A DNA stretch of 64,000 bases from Candidatus Colenecus caballi (GTDB taxonomy: Bacteria; Bacteroidota; Bacteroidia; Bacteroidales; Bacteroidaceae). The stretch is taken from the NCBI GenBank assembly GCA_018065615.1, contig JAGHSY010000010.1, positions 1-64,000 of the forward strand, given 5' to 3'. Within the stretch, counting starts at the first letter, position 1; each line of letters starts with the position of its first letter. Shown here one piece after another: positions 58,487-64,000 of this stretch. Under the pieces are notes generated by a model. That model saw only the letters and a list, made by a program, of their open reading frames with translations, had not been told where the DNA came from and searched no databases. A program made the translations under genes and the position numbers.

Positions 58487-58517
58487 AAAAACGGTCCGTA
58501 TTTTTGGAACGGACCGT
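58487..58517 (-). terminator. Terminator behind the lipoprotein pair
   Basis: On the minus strand ACGGTCCGT (58517-58509) pairs with ACGGACCGT (58499-58491), followed by a T run. Confidence 0.85.
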
Positions 58518-58538
58518 CTGGGATACTGTCTTTGCGGA

Positions 58539-59102
58539 TTAATTGTCCGTTACAGTTGTGGCTCCAACGCTTACCGAGTTCCCGGAGCCTGCAATTGTAA
58601 AACGGATAGTCTTGTCAAAGGTCCTGCGCTCAAAGAACGCTGTATTATTGATAAGTTTCTTCCCTGATAAGGTCGATGACGATGTGCCTGTGGTATATTC
58701 GAATGACTGCATTGATGAAAAGGCCTCCTTGTCCTTGACTTTGGCTCTGATGCTGCCGTTCAAACCGCTGGAGAATGTATAGGTTCTGGCGGTGTCAATC
58801 TCTGGCATCGGATTCTTCAGGTATGAATAGGCGTGGATGGCCGTTTCACCTGCTGTCAAGTCAGTCTCCATTTTGTAGGTTCCGTTGCCTGTGACTGCCA
58901 GGTTGATGTCATCACCGTCAAATGTCTTTCCTTCAATCCTTACTTCAAAGAACTGGAGATAGTCTTCTGAAAAGTTGCTTGTAAAGGACAGGATAGTCTT
59001 TTCGTAATCGGACTGTGCCGGTTTGTTCTCATTGTCACCGGTTTTGTCACATGAAGCCAGGATAAGTGCCATAGCGGCAATTGCAAATGTGAATTTTTTC
59101 AT
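58539..59102 (-). CDS. Lipoprotein, member 1 of a paralogous pair
   Basis: A 187-residue protein with a lipoprotein signal (ILASCDKT, Cys 18). The body shares an ordered pattern with the gene just upstream: SDYEKTILSFTSNFSEDYLQ, a GKTFDGDDI block, YLKNPMPEIDTARTYTF and GSIRAKVKDKEAFSS. It is predicted beta-rich. No known family was recognised. It lies 54 bases behind its paralogue and ends in a strong terminator. Confidence 0.72.
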   Translation of the reverse strand: MKKFTFAIAAMALILASCDKTGDNENKPAQSDYEKTILSFTSNFSEDYLQFFEVRIEGKTFDGDDINLAVTGNGTYKMETDLTAGETAIHAYSYLKNPMPEIDTARTYTFSSGLNGSIRAKVKDKEAFSSMQSFEYTTGTSSSTLSGKKLINNTAFFERRTFDKTIRFTIAGSGNSVSVGATTVTDN

Positions 59103-59156
59103 AATTGATAATTATTGGATTAGGATTGTGTACGATGTGTGTGTGGGGGCTGGAGA

Positions 59157-59696
59157 TTACGGAATCTCTTCCGCTCCGACTATTATGGATTTCCAGTGTC
59201 TGCTGATTGAATATTGGAAAGCCCTGTCAAATGTCCTGCCGGCAAGATAACCGGTGGTGTCGGCCAGCAGTTGCTTTCCCGTAATCTTTGATGACTTCTT
59301 GCCGTCTGTGAAGTCAAAGGATTCAAATGACATGTATGCTTCACCGTCCTTGACTTTGGCGCGTATGTTGCCTTTTACGCTGTAAGTCAGATCGTAAGTC
59401 GCGGCAGTGTCAATGTCCGGCAGCGGATTCTTCAGCCTGGAAAATATGCGGACACAGGTTTCGCCTTCAGTGGCATCGGACTCGAAAACGCAGGTGTTGT
59501 CACCTGACGCTATTGGCATTATCAGTTCGGAACCGTCAAAGTTCCTGCCTTCAACCGTCACGTCATACAGACTCAGGTACTTTTCAGAGAAGGTAGTACT
59601 GAAAGTCAGCTGCGTCTTTTCGTAGTTGCCGTCTTTTGTGCAGCCGGCAAGTGTCAGCAGGGCTGATACGGCCAAAGGCAGGAATACTTTTTTCAT
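59157..59696 (-). CDS. Lipoprotein, member 2 of a paralogous pair
   Basis: A 179-residue protein with a lipoprotein signal (LTLAGCTKDG, Cys near 19). It matches its downstream neighbour block for block (NYEKTQLTFSTTFSEKYLS, GRNFDGSEL, RLKNPLPDIDTAATYDL, GNIRAKVKDGEAYMS), so the two arose by tandem duplication and have diverged. The start at 59696 is chosen because it begins the signal peptide; it lies 4 bases after the upp stop, so it is probably cotranscribed with upp. Function unknown. Confidence 0.72.
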   Translation of the reverse strand: MKKVFLPLAVSALLTLAGCTKDGNYEKTQLTFSTTFSEKYLSLYDVTVEGRNFDGSELIMPIASGDNTCVFESDATEGETCVRIFSRLKNPLPDIDTAATYDLTYSVKGNIRAKVKDGEAYMSFESFDFTDGKKSSKITGKQLLADTTGYLAGRTFDRAFQYSISRHWKSIIVGAEEIP

Positions 59697-59700
59697 GTCC

Positions 59701-60351
59701 TTACTTTTCACCGAAGCACAGGTCACCGGCGTCACCCAGACCAGGAATGATGTAGGCGTGGCTGTTCAGTTCGGGGTCGATGGCGGCGCACCAAAGGGTG
59801 GTAATGTCCTGCGGGAACATCTTGGTCACATAGTCAACGCCGGTCTGGGCTGCAATGACTGAACACAGATGGATGCGTGCGGGCGTGCCTTTGAGCAGCA
59901 GTGCACGGTATGCCAGATACATGCTGTTGCCTGTTGCAAGCATGGGGTCAACCAGAATCAGGGTCTTGCCGTCCAGCTTGGGAGATGCCATGTATTCAAT
60001 GTGGACATCGAAGTTCACTTCATCAAGATACTTTCTGTAGGCCGATACGAACGCGTTCTCGCAGTGGTCAAAATAGTTGTGGAAACCCTGATGCAGGGGA
60101 AGGCCGGCACGGAATACGGTGCCAAGTACGATGTCCTCTTCAGGAACGTTGATGGTGGCTATTCCAAGAGGTGTCTGAACATCTTTGGTGATATAGTTCA
60201 GCTTCTTGCTGACCTCAAGGGCCATTATTTCACCTATTCTTTCCAGGTTGCGGCGGAAACGCAGCTGGTCCTTCTGAACGTTAACGTCACGAATTTCTGC
60301 AATGAACTGGTTCAGGATACTGTTCTGTTTGTTAAAGTCAATTACTTCCAT
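59701..60351 (-). CDS. upp: Uracil phosphoribosyltransferase
   Basis: A 216-residue UPRTase. The PRPP-binding loop ILVDPMLATGNSMYLAYRAL and the uracil-binding C-terminal AYIIPGLGDAGDLCFGEK are intact. It salvages uracil to UMP. It is the first gene of a minus-strand unit with the two lipoproteins behind it and its own promoter at 60389. Confidence 0.96.
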   Translation of the reverse strand: MEVIDFNKQNSILNQFIAEIRDVNVQKDQLRFRRNLERIGEIMALEVSKKLNYITKDVQTPLGIATINVPEEDIVLGTVFRAGLPLHQGFHNYFDHCENAFVSAYRKYLDEVNFDVHIEYMASPKLDGKTLILVDPMLATGNSMYLAYRALLLKGTPARIHLCSVIAAQTGVDYVTKMFPQDITTLWCAAIDPELNSHAYIIPGLGDAGDLCFGEK

Positions 60352-60388
60352 TGTTATAGCGTTTTTTGCATTAATCCTTTTTACTTTA

Positions 60389-60396
60389 CAAAAGTA
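60389..60396 (-). promoter_or_regulatory. -7 box for upp
   Basis: The minus strand reads TACTTTTG (exact TAnnTTTG), 38 bases before the upp ATG at 60351. It is 13 bases from the opposing box at 60410. Confidence 0.6.
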
Positions 60397-60409
60397 CGCT
60401 TTTTTTGGA

Positions 60410-60417
60410 TACCTTTG
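60410..60417 (+). promoter_or_regulatory. -7 box for the double esterase gene
   Basis: TACCTTTG, an exact match, 40 bases before ATG 60458. The -35 region of this promoter overlaps the upp promoter, so the two may compete or be coregulated. Confidence 0.6.
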
Positions 60418-60457
60418 AACCCTGTCCTGACAGCAAAACCAATTAATTTTTTCAAAT

Positions 60458-62776
60458 ATGAATTCATTTAGCAGGAAATGTGCCGCCGCAATGTTTGCAA
60501 TGGGAATTGCCGTTGCAGCACAGGCTCAGCCCGGAATGGGACAGCAGGCACCTTCAACCGTTGTCAACGCTGACAACACAGTGACTTTCAACTATTCTAA
60601 CCGCAACGCCAAGGATGTCAAGATCTGGACCCAGTTCTCAGGTGACGTTCCAATGACAAAAGGTGCAAACGGAATGTGGACAGTGACGGTGGGTCCAGCC
60701 GCTCCTGACATCTATCCTTATCATTTCACCGTTGACGGAATAAGTGTCATGGACCCCCAGTGTGCCGAATGGTTCCCCAATGAGACCTTCAAGAACAGCC
60801 TGCTTGACATGCGCGCTGACGGCAGTCTTGCCGAACTTAAAGATGTTCCCCATGGCAGTGTGGACTATCTGAACTACTGGTCAGAAGGACTGGGCATGTA
60901 CATTCCCGTAATTGTCTATACGCCTCCTTTCTATGATGAGAACAAGGACAAATCGTATCCTGTAATGTACCTGATAAGCGGTACGACCGATACTGAAGAG
61001 GTGTATTTCAAGGTGGGCAAGATGAACCTTATTCTTGACAACCTTATTGCCGAGGGCAAGGCCAAGGAGATGATACTCGTCCTTCCCTACGGCAATGCCA
61101 CACTGCTCAAGACCGAGCGTCAGGCCTCACAGTCAGGCGGCGGCATGGGAATGGGCATGGGCGGCTTCGGCATGGGAGGAGGCTACAATTTCAACAAGGA
61201 TTTCACCGACGTTCTGATGCCTTTCATTGAAAGCAACTACCGTACCATCAATGACGCCGACCACCGCGGCATAGGCGGATTTTCACGCGGCGGCAACCAG
61301 GGTCTGAGCATCGGACTTGCAAATCTTGACAAGTTCTCATATCTGTGCTCATACAGTTCGTTCACGCAGACCAGCGCCCGCATGTTTGAGAATGCCGATG
61401 ACGTGAATTCAAAGATTCATCTGTTCTGGTCAGGCATAGGTACCGATGATTTCCTGTACGGCAATTCAAAGGATCTGATGACCCAGCTTGACAAGTACGG
61501 GATCAAGAACATCAAGGAATTCACATATGACAAGTACGGCCACACATGGATGAACGCCCGTTACTGGCTTGAGAAGTCATTCCCGCTGCTGTTCCAGGAC
61601 CAGGAAGTCATTGACGCCGTCAAGGGCATGGATCTGGCCGAGGCCGAGAAGGTCCGCCAGGCATCGGCCGCCGGCGGTGAGGAGTCACGTCTGACACCCG
61701 CCCTGATGACCAGCCTGTTCCCCGCAGGCGTCAAGTCACCCGAATACAACGCTGACGGCAGTGTCACTTTCCGCTGCCAGGCTCCCGATGCACAGAAGGT
61801 ACTTCTTGAATGCCAGATGTTCAGCGGCACAAAGCCCATGGAGAAGGACAGCAAGGGTGTCTGGACCATTACCGTAACTCCCGATGTTCCGGACATCTAT
61901 CCGTATGCATTCCAGATTGACGGCACTCAGGTAGCTGACCCCAACAACATGCACATGTTCCCCAATGAGGGCTTCAAGTACAGCCTTGTTGACGTACGCG
62001 GTGCCGTTCCTTCAGTTCAGGACATCCGGCAGGACGTACCTCACGGCAAGGTTTCATACCGTTACTATTTCTCAAAGGCCTGCGGCATTGAAAGGCCGAT
62101 GTGTGTCTACACCCCTGCCGGCTATGATCCCAAGGGCAAGGAGAAACTTCCGGTCCTGTACCTTATTCACGGTATGACCGATACATACGAGACCTGGTTC
62201 AAGGTAGGTCAGATGAACAACATCATGGACAACATGATTGCCAAGGGTGAAGCCCAGCGCATGATTGTTGTCATGCCGTATGCCAACCCGTATCCTGAAA
62301 TGATTGCGCAGGGTAAGGCATCGGCCTATGATGCAATGGATACCAAACTTACTACCAGGGAATTCATTGAAGAGGTAATGCCTTTCATTGAGTCCAACTA
62401 CAATGTATATAAGGATGCAAAGCACCGCGCCATTGCCGGTTTCTCTCTTGGAGGCCGTCAGACTCTTGCTGCCGGATTCGGCAATCCTGACAAGTTCAGC
62501 TACGTGGCCGCATTTGCTCCGGCAATCTTCGGCAACGAATATGAGACCAACTTTACAGACGGCACATACAAGCCCATCAGGAAACTGCAGAAGAAGCTCA
62601 AGTTCATGTTCATTGGCACAGGCAAGGAGGATTTCCTGCTGCAGGCATCTCAGGGACTTGACAAGTATCTGACCGAAAAGGGCCTGAAGCACACCTTCTA
62701 CAACCCCGGCGGCGGACACACATGGATGAACTGCCGTGACTATCTGGAACTGACAGTGAAGGAACTGTTCAAGTGA
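60458..62776 (+). CDS. Secreted double-module CE1-like esterase
   Basis: A 772-residue protein. Signal peptide (residues 1-23), then two copies of an early-set beta domain (CBM48-like; about 33-110 and 435-510) plus an alpha/beta-hydrolase esterase domain (about 125-385 and 520-770). Module 1 has GFSRGG with Ser276 and His362 in GHTWM; module 2 has GFSLGG with Ser663 and His754 in GHTWM. Both modules keep a DF acid-region motif (GTDDF, GKEDF), so both look active. Relatives include feruloyl and acetyl xylan esterases of CE1. Module 1 carries a Gly/Met-rich insert (about residues 230-245). The substrate, probably acylated plant xylan, is inferred. Confidence 0.88.
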   Translation: MNSFSRKCAAAMFAMGIAVAAQAQPGMGQQAPSTVVNADNTVTFNYSNRNAKDVKIWTQFSGDVPMTKGANGMWTVTVGPAAPDIYPYHFTVDGISVMDPQCAEWFPNETFKNSLLDMRADGSLAELKDVPHGSVDYLNYWSEGLGMYIPVIVYTPPFYDENKDKSYPVMYLISGTTDTEEVYFKVGKMNLILDNLIAEGKAKEMILVLPYGNATLLKTERQASQSGGGMGMGMGGFGMGGGYNFNKDFTDVLMPFIESNYRTINDADHRGIGGFSRGGNQGLSIGLANLDKFSYLCSYSSFTQTSARMFENADDVNSKIHLFWSGIGTDDFLYGNSKDLMTQLDKYGIKNIKEFTYDKYGHTWMNARYWLEKSFPLLFQDQEVIDAVKGMDLAEAEKVRQASAAGGEESRLTPALMTSLFPAGVKSPEYNADGSVTFRCQAPDAQKVLLECQMFSGTKPMEKDSKGVWTITVTPDVPDIYPYAFQIDGTQVADPNNMHMFPNEGFKYSLVDVRGAVPSVQDIRQDVPHGKVSYRYYFSKACGIERPMCVYTPAGYDPKGKEKLPVLYLIHGMTDTYETWFKVGQMNNIMDNMIAKGEAQRMIVVMPYANPYPEMIAQGKASAYDAMDTKLTTREFIEEVMPFIESNYNVYKDAKHRAIAGFSLGGRQTLAAGFGNPDKFSYVAAFAPAIFGNEYETNFTDGTYKPIRKLQKKLKFMFIGTGKEDFLLQASQGLDKYLTEKGLKHTFYNPGGGHTWMNCRDYLELTVKELFK

Positions 62777-62777
62777 T

Positions 62778-62818
62778 CAATAGGGACTGTCCCCGTTGTG
62801 CAGGGACAGTCCCTATTG
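62778..62818. repeat. REP-like palindromic repeat, copy 2 (likely doubles as terminator)
   Basis: CAATAGGGACTGTCCC (62778-62793) and GGGACAGTCCCTATTG (62803-62818) form a perfect 16-base inverted repeat around CGTTGTGCA. The left half shares GGGACTGTCCCCGTTGTG with copy 1. It fills almost the whole gap between the convergent stop codons of the esterase and YccF genes, where no other terminator is present. Confidence 0.88.
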
Positions 62819-62819
62819 T

Positions 62820-63194
62820 TCACTTTGTCCCGCTGCGGTGTGAGCCGAACGGCAGCAGGCTCATCTTCATGAGCCGCCAGTGGGCTTTGGCAAACGGTAT
62901 GCCAACAATGGTTATGGCGCACAGGCAGGCCAGGACCAGATGGACTACGGCTATTTCCCACCAGCCGAACAGTAGCCAGAGAATGTTGAATACAGTGTTG
63001 AGGCAGCTGTCTTCCGTATAAACGTCAACATCGCGGCCGAATGGCATCAGTGCCACCAGCCCTATTTTGTACAGCTGCACGCCGAAAGGTATGCCTATGA
63101 TGGTTATGCACATCAGAGTGCCGGCAATCATATACCATGCAAACACCAGTATGCCGCCAAACAGCAGCCAGAGAACATTTCCTAAAAAGCTCAT
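62820..63194 (-). CDS. YccF-domain inner membrane protein
   Basis: A 124-residue protein with two matching YccF halves: LGNVLWLLFGGILVFAWYMIAGTLMCITIIGIPFGVQ, and NILWLLFGWWEIAVVHLVLACLCAITIVGIPFAKAHW, each with two membrane stretches ending in a GIPF motif. The family is widespread in bacteria without a defined biochemical role. It starts one base after the GH127 stop, so it is cotranscribed with it. Confidence 0.88.
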   Translation of the reverse strand: MSFLGNVLWLLFGGILVFAWYMIAGTLMCITIIGIPFGVQLYKIGLVALMPFGRDVDVYTEDSCLNTVFNILWLLFGWWEIAVVHLVLACLCAITIVGIPFAKAHWRLMKMSLLPFGSHRSGTK

Positions 63195-63195
63195 A

Positions 63196-64000
63196 TCATT
63201 TCCTGTTTATCCATACTTCCATGTTGCCGTTGCCTCGGTGAGCCCATGCATAATAAGGTATAAGGCGCAGGGTCACCGGGCGGGCCTTCTGCACATTGCC
63301 CGTGTAGTTGTCCCAGGCATCGGTCTCAAGTGCGGTCATCTCATAGTCACGGCCTTCAACGTTCATTTTTGTTGCTATTTCCCTGAACTTTGAGTCCGAT
63401 GCCAGCGCGGTGCCCAGTACGTTGAAGTCATTGTCGGCCCATTCGGCGCAATACACCAGCGGACCGCGCTCGACGGCAATCTTGCCGCGGTCCTCCCTGA
63501 CTTCACGGTGGGCTGTCACAATGCGCGCCTGCATATCGAAATGCACGCTTATCCTGTCGCCCTTCTTCCATTTGCGGTCAATGCAGAAATATCCGTTCTC
63601 CAGGTCCGATGCCACCGGTTCGCCGTTCACCATGACGGTGTATCCGGGTGTCCTGCCATCGGAATAGCGGTAAAGGTCTGTGGGAACGACCTGGTTCCTT
63701 ACCCAGCCGGGTATGCGTATGTTCAGGCAGAACTGGCCAGGAGTCCTGTCAACGGTCATCTCAATGTCACCGTTCCATGGGTATGATGTGGACTGTGTCA
63801 GCTGCAGGTCCTTTTTCCCGACTTTTGTGGTCAGTGTGTTGGACATGTAAAGGTTAACAAAGACATTGTTATCCTTAACAGCGTACACGTATCCGGGTAC
63901 GGACGGGATGAAGCGGCAAATGTTGCTGGGGCAGCATGCACACCCGAACCATGCCTGACGCTGGTGCTGACCGTGGCTTTCCAGCGGGTTGGGGTAGAAG
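63196..64000 (-). CDS. GH127-family glycosidase (beta-L-arabinofuranosidase-like), C-terminal part
   Basis: The last 267 residues of a protein that continues beyond the window. The visible part opens with FYPNPLESHGQHQRQAWFG and the CACCPSN motif, which in GH127 holds zinc-binding and nucleophilic Cys residues. A beta-sandwich end domain follows (LNIRIPGWVRNQ, GYFCIDRKWKKGD, VERGPLVYCAEWADN). GH127 enzymes remove beta-L-arabinofuranose from plant glycans. Together with the double esterase and GH3 enzyme it points to plant-polysaccharide use. Confidence 0.88.
   Translation of the reverse strand, partial: FYPNPLESHGQHQRQAWFGCACCPSNICRFIPSVPGYVYAVKDNNVFVNLYMSNTLTTKVGKKDLQLTQSTSYPWNGDIEMTVDRTPGQFCLNIRIPGWVRNQVVPTDLYRYSDGRTPGYTVMVNGEPVASDLENGYFCIDRKWKKGDRISVHFDMQARIVTAHREVREDRGKIAVERGPLVYCAEWADNDFNVLGTALASDSKFREIATKMNVEGRDYEMTALETDAWDNYTGNVQKARPVTLRLIPYYAWAHRGNGNMEVWINRK

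Noticed and set aside
61130-61190. Gly/Met-rich repetitive stretch in the esterase as a phase-variable tract
   Set aside because: The DNA is imperfect and has no simple repeat unit able to slip; it encodes a plausible flexible insert.

Overview
The window is a 64 kb chromosomal stretch from a member of the Bacteroidales (Bacteroidota), probably a gut- or rumen-type Bacteroidaceae/Prevotellaceae relative. The evidence is: Bacteroidota -7 promoter boxes (TAnnTTTG) in front of many genes, almost no Shine-Dalgarno sequences, many lipoprotein signals, an UpxY-type NusG paralogue, a long Bacteroidota-type signal peptidase I, an IspG with an extra insert, and polysaccharide-degrading enzymes (GH3, GH127, CE1-like esterases). 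The genus cannot be fixed from the sequence alone. There are no CRISPR arrays, insertion sequences, phage genes or rRNA.

Layout. 1-11330: end of a tRNA-Trp, then secE-nusG-rplK-rplA-rplJ-rplL-rpoB-rpoC; rplK carries a one-base frameshift. 11350-19248: dgt, dut, then a TPR lipoprotein / DUF4292 lipoprotein / EnvC-like run, prfB, a CYTH protein, a VanZ-like protein and a helix-hairpin-helix protein. 19249-23441: a two-gene upxY-ugd unit, a cyclophilin lipoprotein and an alkaline phosphatase. 23442-30628 (minus strand): an aromatic cluster made of a phenylacetate-CoA ligase, a double-ACT protein, a sodium:solute symporter, IorA, IorB and an aminotransferase. 30675-39208 (minus strand): a long co-directional housekeeping run (nucleoside kinase, rpoN, purE, ispG, cysS, M28 glutaminyl-cyclase-like, sufE, lipoprotein). 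39260-48422: Na/Pi cotransporter, FKBP isomerase with a doubled N-terminal domain, an Lrp regulator with a C26-M19 fusion peptidase, an Ig-like lipoprotein, fabF and acpP. 48544-55340: DUF4254 plus GT9 (cell-envelope glycan), a frameshifted wbqC, lepB, dapB, a Gly/Met-rich secreted protein and pckA. 55464-64000: a lipoprotein, a GH3 beta-glucosidase, two paralogous lipoproteins, upp, a double CE1-like esterase, a YccF protein and the end of a GH127 enzyme.

The most notable feature is the leader of the aromatic cluster (30437-30628, minus strand). It has a promoter, a 15-residue leader peptide with six consecutive Tyr codons, and mutually exclusive RNA pairings (a 7-bp pause hairpin, a 10-bp antiterminator with one bulge, and a 9-bp terminator followed by eight U) just before the phenylacetate-CoA ligase. 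This is the architecture of ribosome-mediated transcription attenuation responding to charged tRNA-Tyr. It implies that the genes behind it are switched on when Tyr is scarce. The simplest reading is a salvage route: arylacetate is activated to the CoA ester, reductively carboxylated by IorAB to arylpyruvate, and transaminated to Tyr/Phe.

Two genes (rplK and wbqC) are each broken by loss of one base from a two-base run. This looks more like sequence or assembly error than biology and should be checked before any functional conclusion is drawn. Two copies of a REP-like palindrome (GGGACTGTCCC core) sit immediately behind stop codons at 56022 and 62778.
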